Notes: generated by a model from the letters alone, not told the origin. 64,000 nucleotides of DNA from Cinclus cinclus (GCF_963662255.1 NC_085049.1:21112142-21176141); one strand, 5' to 3'. Numbered from the stretch's first letter, positions 23,309 to 37,340 are shown. Numbers and translations are program-made.

Positions 23309-23324
23309 ACACTTTTAAAAGTGT
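23309..23324. repeat. 16-bp perfect palindrome
   Basis: acacttttaaaagtgt is self-complementary without spacer. The AT-rich centre makes chance occurrence plausible; no context suggests a function. Confidence 0.5.
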
Positions 23325-26300
23325 TATGAAATGTATAGGGGAGAAAACAAGTGTTACTCATTTTCATTATGCAGGACTGTTGCTTTACTAAATGTGGTGG
23401 GCTATTTTGCTGTCTTTGTAATAGTCTAAAGACCAGGATTAATCACTGAACCTAACTTTGCTTTTGTACTACATTCATACAGGCTTCTTTAGGGTCAAGC
23501 TGACTCTGTAGGCATGCTTTTCTTCTTGGGCCTTTGGGGAAAAGAGGTTTGCAGGAGTGTTAATTAAAACTGTACTTCCAGGCATCTATGTACTGGTGGT
23601 GTTTGTCTCTCCTAAAGTTTAGAATTTTTTTCTTTGTAGAAGGCTTGTACATTTTCCTGTATGTTTTCCTTTAGTTTGCGTTTAGTCTTGTCACCTTATA
23701 ATGGTAAATCCTATTCTGTATTTGCTGGAATATTGGAAGAAATGGGTGGTTTTGACAAGGCAGTACAGTTTCTGTACCACTGCCTTCACAGCTTTGCAGC
23801 AATAAAGCTTCAGTCTGTGTTGCAGGGCTACAGCTGGACTTAAAAAGGTCATACAAATAGCAGTGTAACAATAACAGGTGCTTTACAGATGTCTCTGTCT
23901 TTATCATCCCCTTCCTCTTTCTTATATGCTACCCTGGAAATAATAGAAGCAGTCCTGGAAAGAGTTGTCTGCAGGTTGGATTCAGGGAATCACCTCAACG
24001 TTAAACATGTTGAAATTGGGTTAAATCTGATGAAGGACATCAGAGTTTCAATAAAGTTCTTCAGTATAAGTGCAAATCAGACAGATCGTTTATAAAAGCA
24101 CACATTCCCCAGACAGATGTGCGAAATTCAGCTGCCTACAGTGCTTTGGGACTTGTTTCAAACTCCTAAATCCAAATAGGATATATGCTGAATAAACCAT
24201 AACTTGAACCAAATATGTAATATTTATCATACAATGAACCTGAACATTATTCCAGCCAGTGTTTTTAAAGCTCTCTAGAAACATGAGTGAACTTAAAATT
24301 CAGGTCCAAATTTTAGTTGAGAAAAATGCCAGAACCTATGGCCACTGCAATTAATTAGGTAATTTAAGAAACAAACCCATACTGATACTTTGAAAGCGAA
24401 GATGTTTAGTATTTGTTTAGTATTTGCATAGATAGCATCTTTCTATTGTGAACCCCTAGCACAGGATAGGCATCTTATGATTGGGCCAGTAATGAGTGTA
24501 GGAGTTCTACATCAGCATCTCTCAGCGTAGTCTTCAGGGTGTTGTTGGGCATTTTCCCATATCTTTAATCATATCAGTGGTTCTGTATCACATAGGTACA
24601 GTGATGGGGCACCTTGCTGTGCATGGAACTCCTTGATATTTCTATAGTTGGAGACCATGTGGATAAAGCTCACAAAGCAAGGCTACTGCTCCTGCAGTAA
24701 TCAGAATATTCTGGCTTTCTGCTCTTCCTGGTAGTCAGACACGAATGCTTTCTGTGACATGAACCGTCTAATGCCAAAGCAAGCATTACATTTCACTTTA
24801 GAAGTGAGCAGCATGAACTCTGAGTCTGGAGATCCCATGCAAACACCACTTCTTACAGCCCAACTAGTGCTAAGAGAGAGCATTTATCCTCATGCAGCTG
24901 GCATGGCTGTGTGAGTATGTCTCACATGCACCGGCTTCTGAAGATGAGCATTTGTTACTTTGAACCCCATCCAAAAGGTTTCCCTTGGTCTTAGATGGAT
25001 CTTTGTTGGTGGTTTTCAATAGTCAGTGCAGATGTTTGGATAAAGCAAATCTGTAAGAGGGAATCCATGGTAAATACTTCTTCAGATAAGGTAAAACTGA
25101 CTTATTTTCCGAACCAATCAAACCAGGCACAGACTCCATCAAATCTTCTGCTTGAGCTCTGCTTTATATCCATGAGAATGTATAGAATCTGAATGCCTTT
25201 ATGATTGCTTTCATGCAGAGGCTGTATGCACCATTATTTCTATATATAGGTACGAGGTTTGTAAAGTTTTGAACTCCTGGCTAGCACAGTAATGCCTGCA
25301 GTGCCAGTTCAGAGGGGGAGAGTGCTGCAAAAGTGGAGGTTGTAGAAAGATGAGATTGCTCAGGGATGTGTTGAATGCTAATATTATGTGAATGCTGATG
25401 ACCACACCTTCCTAGGGGCAGAATCATTCGCTCAGCTGAAGGGAAAAGTTTCTGAATACAGCCTCTAAAGCTGCAAGAATAATTTATCCAGGGTCAGGTT
25501 CATTCTTGTTTGGCAGATTTTTTTCTGTGCTCAGCTTGAAGAGCAAGAGACCTAGGAGAATCAGCATTTAGAAAAACAAAAAAATAAAAGTAGATACAAA
25601 TTATAAGTTTTAATGGTCTTGTAGAGACACAGATAATAATGGGTTTCTTAGAGCTGCAAGTAGGAATGCCAATAAATAAGATACCTTACGAATGAATATA
25701 GGAAAAGGAACATTGGTAGGGGGAAAAAAGGCATAGTTTTGTTTTCCAGTTTGCATATAATAATAAGAGACAAGCAGAAAATTCGAGGTAGTAGTTTTAA
25801 GAATTAAGACTTTGATTGGTCTTTACCCTATGGTGAATATATTCAGTGGCTTGAACTGAACACTAAATGTACTTTGGGCCAGAAGATGGAACAGGAAGGA
25901 CTGAAATCTGGGTTGTGGGTGGGAAAGGAAAGAAACACTTTTGCTGCCATGTGCAAAGGGATTGTGGTGCAGGAGCTGAGACACAGTGTCGTGATTTCCT
26001 AAAGAGCACCTTGACCAAATGCAGGCCTGCATTTTAGCTGGTAAAATATAAATTGAAACCTGGAAATACATGGAAAAGCCTAGAAAAGAAACCAGATTAC
26101 TGAGACCCGTTATATGTAGGGAGAAAGAAGGTATCAAATGTGGGATTGAAACAGCAGTTTGGTGGCATTAGGAAGAGAAGAACCTTGAACTGGGTGAGAT
26201 GCTGGTGAACTGGGAACAGAGTTGTTCTTTGCCATGGAGAGTTACATGAGCAGTCAGGTGATGCATGAGACAGGCCCCAAGTGATGTATGATAATATGGA

Positions 26301-29300
26301 ACTGAAGGAAGACTGCAGGGAAAGCTTACAAAGCTATGAGCCGTTAATATAAAGATTAACAGAAATTGGGGTGGTAGATGTGGATGCCTAGGTGTAAAGG
26401 AGGAAGAATGAAGCTAAGGATATTGTTCAATGATACCATTACCATAAAAGAGATTTTTGCTGCAGAAATATAGGCAGAACAATCTTTTTGGGCATTTAAA
26501 TAAAAAATCTCACAGATATTAATTTAGAATTTTTTTAATTTTAGGAACAGTTTTTTATATTGTTTTTACTCTATTTGAAATCAGCCTGCAACTGCAATTA
26601 CAGAAACTGGTGTAAGATATTTTTCATATAAATACTAGTTCATCAAATTTCCCTCACCTTTCAGGTGAAGAGACTCTTTTTGCCTCTTTGACTCCAATTA
26701 GTTTAGTTTTTAAAGTAATTTCTGAGGCATAAGCAGTAAAGTTTTTTCCCAAATTAATACATTCCCTTTTGCCTGTCATTTGATATTTATTTAAAGAGCT
26801 ATAGGCAGTACTTTTCATGCATTAAATATAATTTATTGACTAGCTTGAAGAAAAGTACAACTTGTCCTATGAAATGCGTTATTTGCCAGTTGCTGTCTCA
26901 TTAAATACTCTGGCTTGTTTCATGGTAGCTCTTTGCCGCTGAACTTTTGAAAGATAACATGAAACATAACAGGAAGCAAGGGTTTGCCATTTTTTCTTTT
27001 TTTCTCCCTTCAGAAGTGGAGTCTGTACTTCTATTGCTCTGGTAAAGCAGTGTTTGCATGGGGTTATTTATAATTTAACCAGCACAAAAGTCTATCCAGC
27101 TCTTCATCCACATGTGGCCTACATGACAAATGATTACTCAGTTAAATACCATATTTAAAGATAAGAGAAAAATGAGTTGTGATTTTGCAATACCTCAAGT
27201 GGGTTATATCAAGTAGGCTATATTTTTAAAAACAAAACATCTTTCATTTATTCTGTGGTTACTTTACTCTGTTCAGTGCAGGAAATGAAAAGGTAATCTT
27301 AAGGTTCATATTTGTCAGAGAGTTCTAGGGCTCATCCTGTGCATTCTGCAATCCCCAAATTGTTTCCTATTTCCTTTTCTCCAGTAAGTCTTTGAGTGAA
27401 TATTCTTTGTGGGATTGATTTACATTATTCATAGAGATGTGAGGGAAACATCATACTAAAAGTATGATAATAAAGGATGAAAGAAAATACTGTTCAGTTC
27501 TACTCTCACATTTGTGTAGGTATATATGATTCTATAATACTAAGAGAAAATTAGAATGCATTTCTGAGACAGAAAATTGCTTCCAATGTGGGATAGCATT
27601 CAAAATACACACTAGTGGAGTTCCTTATGTGCATTGTGCCTGACAAAGTTTGAATATGGAACAGCTGTCAAGCAAACACCCATTTAGGCACCTTTTTGTG
27701 CAGCATATACAGGGTGTAGGAAACCAGCAAGGAAATTGTAAGTTAAACAGAGCTGTGGGATTCCAAACTTTCCTGTGCTTTCATAGGCTGTGATTGTAAA
27801 TGTGTATATTAGAGAATTCTTCGGTTTGATTCACGCTGATTGTGTATGTCACTACCTGATATATGTTTGCAGTAAGAGGAGGCTTAAATTCAGATCAGTG
27901 AGAAACCAGTTGACCTCTCTATACTTACACACATTTTCTCCCAAACTGAGAATTTTACAGTTTTCAAAAACATCCAATCAATTATTTGTGGTAGCCATTG
28001 CCAGGTGAGAGGCACTAAGTGAAGCCAGTATGTGAGCTGTCTCAAAGAGGGAGAGGGTTTTTTAATAACTAGTTTATACTCATTGAAAACTCATGGCTAG
28101 AAGTTCTCAGGCTATTTAGGCTGAAATTACAGTATTACATGATGGCTCCCCATGAATAAAAATTACTGTCACTAGACCTGCACTCAACATTTGTTCTAAC
28201 AAGTGTTTCTAGGTATACACCAGCAGTTACCAGGATTTCCAAATCAATTTTCCTTTTAATTTTATTCATTTATTTCATTTTAATCTGTCCACACCTTTTG
28301 TGGACACTAAAGAATCTATTAGCACTTGAAGGGAAAGTATAACAGTCATTGTTATGTTAGGAATTAACCTAACAAGTGAGTTAACTTCAGCAGTTGTAGT
28401 TGGAAGAGTGGAGACAGGCTGTGAGGTGTTGGATTTTTAAGTAGCACTGGTAATTAATAATGATACAAAGCAAATTACTGCATGTGATAAACATCTGTGG
28501 TTGTGAGAACAGTGCCCATGCTCAGTTGAAGTGAACATGGTCTGGATAGTTCTCTTTTTAGTGTGGATGACTTGGGGGGCAAACCTTTTAACTGAGAGTC
28601 ACTGGGAAACTTACATTAAGTGCTAAGCATCTTATGGTTAAAAGTGGTGTCTTAGGGCTACGTAGAGATTATGATTTGTTCGCCTCATTAACCTCATCTG
28701 TGAGGCTGAAGCAATGTCTCAATATAAAATCAAGGCCAAGCTGAAACCGTAATCCTCTCAGTTGTTTCATGATTTCATAGTTTTCATGAAAGATGTTGCT
28801 TTGCCAGGACAAGCAGGGGCTGCTGGAATGTCCTAGGAGTAAAACAGTGTCTTGACTTTTCTGTGTGTGAAGGAGATTTTGTATTGCAATGGGTGAAAGT
28901 TGAAAACTCCTTTCAGTGTGTTTCCCACTCAGCGGCCCTGCTGTAAGTGTGGTCAGAAGCATTTACAGTCCCTGAGATGGAGCTGATGGCATCTTACAGC
29001 GATGGGGCATCACTTCAGTTGTCAGTAGAGCAGGTCTGTTTTAGCAAAGAATTCTGATAATTGCCAGTAGATAGGAACAGAGATCTGCACATCAGCAGGA
29101 GCAATTGTGGTCCTGAGAGAGGGACAACATATTTCTTAACCTTGCACTGTGTAAATGTAGTTACTAAGTGGGTAGGGGTTTGATTGCACCTGTAGCATTG
29201 CTTCCAGCCTTCCTGCTGCTTGTCCTGCACACTGCTCTGCTGTGTGGCAGCTCTCCTACTGCTGCTGCAGGGAAGTTTGCACTGTGCCTTCCACTTGGCT

Positions 29301-30260
29301 GTTTTGCCCATGACCATCTTCTGACCAAATTACTTTTGGCTTTAGAAAGGAGTAAAAATGCCAGTTGCTCATGACCAGTTCTGCAAATAGATGTGCCTAC
29401 AATTAGAGGAGTTTAAGCTATGTTTGACTTCAGAACTGTTGTCTGCAATAAACCCTTGGTTGTAGCACTAAACTTTGGACGTGGAGAGTGCTCTGTGATG
29501 CACGTCAAACTTCAGTAGAATAGGCTCTTTGTAAGCTGGTCTCTTGCACTCTGGTTGAAATTGTCTCCCTTATTCTCTGTAGAGGCTGGGAGATGTTACT
29601 GCAGTTTTCTGTGAAATTTTGATCAGAGGGGCTGTCTGTGGAGATACTTGAGCAATTTAGGATCTCAGAAACTTTCTCCACATTGGAATGGTGTGGGTGT
29701 GTGTGTGTGTAGGAAAAATCCTGGTGGTTGAAATTCTCTGATTTTATGAAAATAGAAGGGCTTCTATTAAACTGGGTTTGTTCTTGGTTTGTTTGAACTA
29801 TTCTTTTAAAAATTACCTAAATCCATCCATTCTTTTTCAATCTGATGCTTTTATTTCCTGTTTTCCCATTTGGAAGTTTCTCAGACAGTAAACACATGTT
29901 TTCAGCGCTTACAACTTGAAATGTTTGATATTATTTATGATTTTTTTTTTGTGGAGTCTGTTAACAATCAAGCATTGGAAAGGCATTCTTGTCAAATAGC
30001 AGTATTAAAATTTTTGCTTAAATTGATAGACAGATAATATTGTCTTATGTAGTTTGTTTCCAGGTCTTCCTATAGCAAATTTTTGTGATGGGAATGTAAA
30101 CACACATACAGTACAACAGAGGAGGACTTATGATAATATGTTTAAATAGTACACATTTTTTTAAGTATAACTTTGTCTGAAGTTGACTTCTCGCTGATGT
30201 AAGTGGAATTTAATAAAACTTTTGCTTCAAAAAAAGCTTCTGGAGAAACAAGGTGTATAC

Positions 30261-30276
30261 AGCAGTATATACTGCT
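30261..30276. repeat. 16-bp perfect palindrome
   Basis: agcagtatatactgct is self-complementary without spacer and lies in AT-rich noncoding DNA. No function inferred. Confidence 0.5.
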
Positions 30277-31929
30277 ATATCTCATTTAGATTCTGTAGTA
30301 ATTCTTTCAGTCGTCATAAAACTACTTTATGTTATGTATCAACCGTGCACTATTTTTATCTTTCAGGTGGAAAGAATTCAAAATTTTAAATTCAAACCAT
30401 AGCCATTGATCACAATGCAGCTAGTGTCTCCAATGTGTTTTAAAATAAGATTATACATAGGAGCAAAAAGAAGATAAGGTAAAAAGCTAGAATTAGGTTC
30501 ATGTCAGTCTTCTGTAGGTTTGCAGCATCAAAATTAATTAACCTTTACCTGTTTATAAATAATTGCATTACTCTGACTGCAATTTAAAATGGGGCTTCAA
30601 GACAATTCACTCCCAGATACAGTTTCCTTCAAGTCAGGAGAGCAGACACCAGAGTGAATGTCCCAAAAAGTAGTCCTTCTAATTTCCCTATTACTTAAGG
30701 GTGATACAGGTAGGAGAATGAATTATTTTAATTACTTGTTTATCAATGCAATTGTGATTTTATAAATTTAGAAAAGGCAACTTAGAGCCTACTGATAGTG
30801 TCAGACATTTGGAAAAGCATTGTGTGTTTAGTAAGGTCAGCTTTCTCTGGCTTTATATTGCATTGCCCATGGCTTGGTCAGTTTGTCCTTTCTGGCAGCA
30901 GCTTTTATCCTGCTCAGATGTGCTGCAGGAGCCTGTGGAATTTCATGCTTCTGCTGAAAATTTCCATTATGTTGTGCTGCCTCTAGATACTTCACTGTAC
31001 TGAGCAAGGGTTTCAATTACCATCTTCAGGCCATGACAACCAGATGCTGAGAATTTATTTCTGTTCACATGGAAGAAGCAGTCTTGGAAAATGCTTATCA
31101 GATGGTCTCCATGATAAATTTATACAGAACCTATCATCAGAAATAGGAATGCAGTCTCAAGAGCATGCAGGTATTAGCCTTGCTAAATGAAGGTTGAATG
31201 TGTTACTTTTCATCTCAGGCAATATCCCTCTGTGGAGAAGGGTCGTAGAAATTAATTTGGATTAAATAAATGCGTGATTTCATATAGAAGTCATCCTAAA
31301 AGCACATACATTTTGTTGCCATGCATTTTAGTTTTGAGAGATTTCATTATTCATCAGTAATTCTGTAGCAGGACCACCACATTCACATTGGTGATTAATA
31401 TATATAATGGAGTATTTTCCTCAGAATTGTAGTGTGTATTGTAGTCCTTAGTATATACATGTTAGATTCAGTTAATATTCAGTGTTTTGGAAGCAATAGG
31501 AAGTAGTTTCTTTGTCTTAACATTTTTGGGGTTTTTTTTTCCCCAATTAGATTCATAGTACAGTAGTATCTTTAAAATACCTCAGCTAAGCAGATTTGAC
31601 CTCAGTCTGAAAGGCTCATGAGTGAATACTGAATTTTGGCAAATGAGGGTGAAAAGCAACTGGCTGCTTTATATTTGTATACACGACTGTCCATATAGGC
31701 GCACATTCTCTTTTGCGGCTGGGGCTGAATGTTGTGGCAAATGCAGAGCTTTGCACAGTGCAGGTGAGCAGGCTCTCCTTGAGATTTGAAAGTATTTTGT
31801 GATGCAGCCTCTATGGTAGTTCAGTGACAAAGCCTGGGCTGGTATCTTCTGCATACACCAAAAGTGTGGATATGGGCCAATGAGTAAATAATAAACATAA
31901 AGACACCATTTGGAGGGAGGAAGTGATGG

Positions 31930-33150
31930 CTGGAAACAATCAGTATGGATTTACCAAGGTTATACTCATTGCCTTCTAGCATGAAACAGCTGGATGAGGC
32001 TGTAGGTGAGGGAGAGCAGTAGATGTCATTTATCAAAACTTCAGCAAGAGTTTTTGGACAAGGTCTACAAATATTCTTGTGTCCAATTTAGAATTTGGAT
32101 GGGTGGACAGATAAATGCATAATTAGTGGTTGGCTGGTCTGCTTAGAGGGTTATGATTAATGGCTCATGCTCTAGCTGAGGTCTCTGGCAGGGGGGAAGA
32201 CTATAGAATGTTTTTTTGTCCTGTGTGACACTTTCATCAGTGCCCTGGAGGAGGTGATAGAGGTGTGCTCATGAAGTTTAGATGACACTAAATTGGCGAC
32301 ATCAACTGATAGGCCTGAGGACAGGGTTACTGCTCAGAGGGGCCCAGAGAGGTTGGATGGGCCAGCAGGAGCCCTACAAAATTCTGTAGGAATAAATACA
32401 GTGTCATGTGCTTGGGAAGGAAGAAGCCTCCTACAGTGGTGGAGGCTGGGGAGCAGCTGTGCTGGGACAGCCCAAGGGTGGTGGCAGAGAGCTGAGCAGG
32501 AGCCAGCCCTGTGCCATGTCAGTGACAGTGACTGGCAGCATCCTGGGCTGCTGTGACACAGGCTGCACTGACAGGAGCTCAGTCAGTGTGCTGAGGCAGG
32601 AGATTATTCCTCTTACATACAGTTCTTCAAACCTCATCTAGAGAGTTCCAGGCAGATTGGGACCCTTCAGTATGAGAAAGGCATTGATAAACTGTAGAGT
32701 GCTCAGCAAAGGGCCACCACAGTGGTCAGGGGGCTACAGATTTTTTAGGAGGGGAGACTGAGGGAGATGGTTCTGTTAACCCCTGACAAGAAAAAGCTTT
32801 GAAAGAAAGGGGGATTTAATAACAACCTTCCAGTTTCCAAAGGAGGTTATTGAGATGATGGAGTCCCATCAGTGAAAAATGAAAGGCTACAAAGACAATG
32901 AACCTAACTTGAAGCAAGAGGTTCATACTGGGTGTGAGGAAGAAATCTTTAATTAATTTAATCAAGCAAGCCATGGAATAGGTTGCCCAGCGTGGCTGTG
33001 GAATCCCCACATTTGAAGGATTTCAAGACTCACCCAGGTGAAGCCATGGGCGACCTCATCTAAACTAATAGCTGTGCCTACATTAAGCAGGAGGTGGGAG
33101 TTGAGACCTCCTGACATCCCTTCCAAACTCAGTTGTACTCTGATTCTGTA
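31930..33150 (+). mobile_element. CR1 LINE, old 3' portion (RT remnant to 3' tip)
   Basis: A plus-strand CR1 copy starting within the reverse-transcriptase region ('aacaatcagtatggatttac', then 'gggagagcagtagatgtc', 'acttcagcaag', and 'atcagtgccctggaggaggt' corresponding to the domain preceding the catalytic YxDD). It continues through the C-terminal ORF2 region ('gctcagcaaagggccacc', 'tgtgaggaagaaatcttta', 'ataggttgcccag', 'gtggaatcccc') into the 3' tip ('catcccttccaaactcag', 'ctctgattctgta'). Many stops, frameshifts and indels destroy the reading frame. The copy is 5'-truncated near 31930 and is clearly older than the copy at the left edge. Order and orientation of the segments make the family call firm. 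Confidence 0.9.
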
Positions 33151-33988
33151 ATAAGTGGTTGAAATGTGCACAGCTGTACACAGCTGGAAAGGAATTCTAC
33201 TTTATCATTCTTTGTCTGTGCTGGGGAGAAGTTGCCTGAAACCTCTTGAGTTGTGTAATACACAAGCTTAGCAAGAATGCTGTAACAAAGAGGTTCATAT
33301 GGCAGAGGGTTTAAGCCTCGAGCCAGTTTCTAGACCACAGGGTATGTTCAACACAAATACACACCTTGGGCAAAGATTCAGCAGCTTTCTCACAGGGGAG
33401 AAAAATGGATCCTGTCTTATGATGAGCCCAAAGAGCATCCTTCCCTTCCTCTCTTCCTCCCTGCCTGAATTGCTCTCCTGATTTGTGTATTTTAACTTGT
33501 TATCTTTTGAAATCTGCATCTTTCAGTAATTTTATGTATTTCTAAATTTAGAAATTAATGTATATATATATTAATTTGTAATTGGAAAAATGTAGCAAAA
33601 AGTGCCCTTTTGCCAGTATAGAATGGAAAATACCAGCATGTTTTGTGTGTGGGATTGCTGTGATGATTCTAAAATTTAGTTACGTATAGAATTTTGGTTT
33701 AGTTCAGATGTGCTTTCTGTAATTTTAGGTGTATTTTCTTCTCAGTCTTTAAAAGGAAAGGAGAACACTTCTTCTGGAATTCAGCTCCCATCTCTTTATC
33801 TGTTCAAGTGTGTTGTTAAGTGGCTTTCTGTAAGTAAAAGCTGACAGTGTGTTATTTAACTCTCATCTTTTTTACAAGAAAAATTGCCCCTCATATTTCT
33901 GGTTTGATATGCCATTTTAGAAGGTCTCATTGCCTGATCCAGTGCTCACTGAAACATGCAATTTGGATTTTTTTCCTATTGCCTTCAG
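33151..33988. other. AT-rich noncoding DNA
   Basis: Nothing recognised apart from an inverted AT element near 33553-33576 (aaattaa ... ttaattt around a TA repeat). Confidence 0.55.
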
Positions 33989-34110
33989 GTGAACACAATC
34001 TCAGCAATCCAGAATTAGGCACCTTCAGTTTTCCATATCTAGGAAGCAACACTAAATACTTTTTTGACATAAATCAGGATACCCTTGATTTTTTCTGTCC
34101 AAGAAAATGA
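33989..34110 (+). other. Terminal-exon-like segment, unidentified
   Basis: Preceded by a pyrimidine-rich acceptor (tttttttcctattgccttcag). One frame runs open from the acceptor to TGA at 34108-34110, giving about 40 residues of balanced composition (HNLSNPELGTFSFPYLG and onward). I do not recognise the peptide. No AATAAA follows within several hundred bases, which argues against a true 3' end. Treat as a low-confidence candidate. Confidence 0.15.
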
Positions 34111-36661
34111 AAGCAGCAGAAAGCAACCTGCTCAGGTTACCTGGGCCAGTGCTGCTAAATTCTTAGCAGGCTTGTACTAGAGGATAGTAGTGAACCATGT
34201 CCAAGTGACTCATCACAGACTCGTCACAAGCTCTAGGAGGGTTGTCCAAGAAATCATCAGATTGACTCTTTGGCAACACCAGCAGAATGCTAAGCCCATT
34301 TCACTTTTCTCCACATGTCTGTGATTAAGAAAAAGCAGTGATCCCACCACAGTGTCCATGTCATGTTTCCATCTCTGTGAGTCAGCCATTTAGAGGAGAA
34401 TGGGAAGTGTAAAGAAGTCTGGCAGCCTAGATTTCTGTCTAAGAGGTGATGGAAGAGAGAGCTTTCATGGGGCTGCATCAGCCCCTGAGATGGAGACACT
34501 TGCTTTCACTGTGGATCATCCCTGTGCAAAGATTGAGACTCAAAATATTCCCCTCCTGTATTCATATAAATCTGGGGATTGCCAAGCAGAATGCTGAAAA
34601 TGCCCTGGGTACATCTGGCTGCCCAGGTGACTCATCTGTGAGCTCTTCTGATCTGAGCAGCAGATTGAATCCAGGCATCTCTGAAATGGGTGGGTCATCC
34701 TTGTGTAAACTCAAATCCTTCACATGACCAACTGCACTGGAGAGATTTAAGGGAATGCTGTAAGTTTTAGATTTTATTTCCACCATTCTATATGAAAAAC
34801 GTTTCTGTGAAATCAGGGCAAAAGAATAAGATGCCTACAATCATGAATTTTGAAAATAATAATTTAGTAGTTCACCTTCTGAAATTTTCATTATTAAGAG
34901 CACACAGAGCTCTGATTTGCAAGATCCATCACACAATTTTATCTTCTGCTGGCAGAGCAGGCTATGTAAACTGGTCTAAGAATCTCCTTCAGTGTATCCT
35001 TACACAGCAATGCCCTGAACTAATTCTGAGATTACAAATTACATGCATTGTGATGTCACAGGCAAAGGCTGGCTCAGGGGCTGGGGTATCTCAGAAGCCC
35101 AAAAGGCTCCTGCTGAAGTCAGTAGGAGCCTTGGGCCTTTGCCCTTTTTTACTTGGATGAAAATGCTTTATTTATAGTTTTATGATCTTAGGAATTCAGC
35201 TCTTAATCCTGTTCCCTTGCAGTTTAGAGGCAGGATGTGTTGTAGTTGCAAAACTCATCAGGTGAAGTCATGGAGCTGAATCTGTAGAGAAGTAGAGCTT
35301 TTGCAGTTTGGTGTAGTTTCTTGCAAGAAAAATGTGCTCACAAGGAGATTTGGGCTAAGGTTCAGAAAGAAATTGTAATATGTACCTTTTGCAAAAAGCT
35401 ATTCTGCAGAAGGAGAGGATAAGTGTGCTGCCTCCTTTTTAATGCTTCCCTTGGGAAGCAAAATGGGGAGACAATCCTATGTAAACCTTTCCATTAGACC
35501 TACTGATTGTAAAGCACAGCTTTAGTTCGAAATTTCAATTTGCTTCAGTTTTCTCTATATTTTGTAATTTTAAAACATTTGTGATAATTTATTCTGCTTT
35601 AATTTGCATCTGCTTTCAAATAGCAAAGGAAAATCTTAGTTTGGCATCTGGAGGTTCATTTGCAAAGGAATGTCCTTACCAGAGTAATTACTGGTGCAGT
35701 GTGTGGGACTAAGTCATCTTCATTGTTTGTCCCAGTGTTAACAATGAGATGATGAGTTCAGAACTGGTCTCTGCTGGTAGTTGCAGTCCTATGTGTGTCA
35801 GACCATCTTATTTTGCATTAATTTCCAAGTTTTTCTCATAGGAGTTCCAGGGAGTTCCAATACAGAACTTTTGTACAGGGTGAAACAGGAGCTCTGGTAA
35901 CTGATCTCTTCCAGGGTTAGTTGGCTCTCTCACTGCTTATGTTGGCACTGCTTGGTTTTAAAGCTTACAGTTACAAAATTTTGTCTTTTTGCCTGAAAAA
36001 GTGAAGTTCATTTTGAGGTTAATTGTATTACAATGGCAGATATTTCACCTATTGTTACATTAAACTGTGTGCCAGCTTGTATCTGGTTTCAGTACCCTGT
36101 ACCATGTCCCTTTCATATTAATTGAGATGTATTACACTCTAGTGAGGGTTTTAATACAAAGAAATTACTACAATGAAGGTTATTTAATATGGTAAAAACT
36201 CCAGGATGTCTTCTAATGTTACAGAAGACTCAGAAATGTTGTGTTTGGGAGGAGTCTAACCTTATATAATTATACTTTCTTGAAAAAATACTTTAATCCT
36301 GCTCCCCTCTGTTTCAAATGGCCACCTTTTGTCAGTACAAGAATTAAGGAATATTTTTGTAATGTCTGACTTTACTGCTCAAAACGTTAAAGATTATATC
36401 TCTTGCAGAAGGGGCTGGGGCTTTCTTTGTCTCAGTAGTAAAATACTTGGCTAAATAAGAGCAGTGAGGTCTGAAGAAATTTTTTTGAACATGTGGATAT
36501 AGATTTTTTTTCCTTTATTTTTCAAGTTAAAAAAAATTATTAAGTGTCTGGGGTTTTTCTTTGTCCCAGTCATAAGCTTACTATTTCATTTCAGGGACGT
36601 AACTTTCTCCAACGGTTTGATGTTTGAGAGTTTTCTGAAGCCTTTCAAGATTTTCAGAGGT

Positions 36662-36711
36662 ATTTTTATACCATTTATACCTTTATATACCATTTTTATA
36701 CCATTTATACC
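36662..36711. repeat. Short tandem repeat, 30-bp period
   Basis: The 20-mer atttttataccatttatacc occurs at 36662-36681 and 36692-36711 with a related TATACC unit between them. AT-rich local duplication. Confidence 0.75.
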
Positions 36712-36779
36712 ATTCCAGAATGTTGTCATTTTTGTCCTCAAACATTATTAGCTCTACCTAACCCCTCCTTGTCACCCTT

Positions 36780-37340
36780 CTGATACACTTTTTAATACTT
36801 CAGTCTTTGTAAATTTGTTGGCGAGGAGAGCAGGGGGCCTGTTCTGTGGCATTGGAAATGCTGACAAGTCTGTCAACACTGGATGTGCGATTGTCCCTCC
36901 GAGCTTACATCCAAGTTTGTTGTACTGAGCAGAGAATAGAATGTGGGAGAAGTTATTCTGAGTGTGTGTGCATGTGATTGCAGTTTCCAAGGAGACCACC
37001 TTCTTTGTCTGAACATGTCCAAAATGATTGCCTAATTGATCTCATCATGTGGGACACTCTTGTCTGTCTTTCTGTCTGCTTCTCTCATGCATTCTCTCCT
37101 CCACATTGTTAATCAGAAAGTAAAAAATGAAAAGTTATGTTCTCGCAAAGAGCCAAACAAAGCCATTGGTCTGTCCAAACGACAAGCTGGGGCTGTCCCT
37201 TAGTCAGAACCGATGGCCAGTGTGTCACCAGTGTGGATGTGAGACATGTTGTTTCTACTATTTCTCCCCAGTCTGTGCTCTGATTCGTGCATAGATGATG
37301 CTGAGCGAGTCTTTGAAAGAGACAGCTGTTAATGCTCCGA
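36780..37340. other. Possible conserved noncoding element
   Basis: Compared with its flanks this segment is complex, unique sequence with dispersed CpG dinucleotides (for example gttggcgagg, tgtgcgattg, ctccgagctt, ctcgcaaag, aaacgacaag, gaaccgatgg, gctgagcgag, gctccgactg) and no repeat signature. Retention of CpGs in otherwise CpG-poor DNA is typical of constrained noncoding elements. I have no alignment, so conservation is inference. Confidence 0.25.

Larger units (their letters stand above)
20821..31929. other. AT-rich noncoding DNA
   Basis: About 11 kb with no recognised gene, RNA or clear interspersed repeat. It contains one exon-like segment (21592-21746), an A-rich tract near 23120 and short palindromes at 23309 and 30261. 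Numerous short open stretches occur at chance lengths. Part of this may derive from ancient repeats that cannot be seen without alignment. Confidence 0.5.

Noticed and set aside
29168..29374. Plus-strand open frame whose start resembles a signal peptide
   Set aside because: Its first codon is GTG, not ATG, and the leucine-rich stretch comes from CTG-rich sequence. No homology recognised.
34792..35160. 122-codon ATG-initiated plus-strand open frame
   Set aside because: Within chance length for the window; no domain, signal or poly(A) context supports it.
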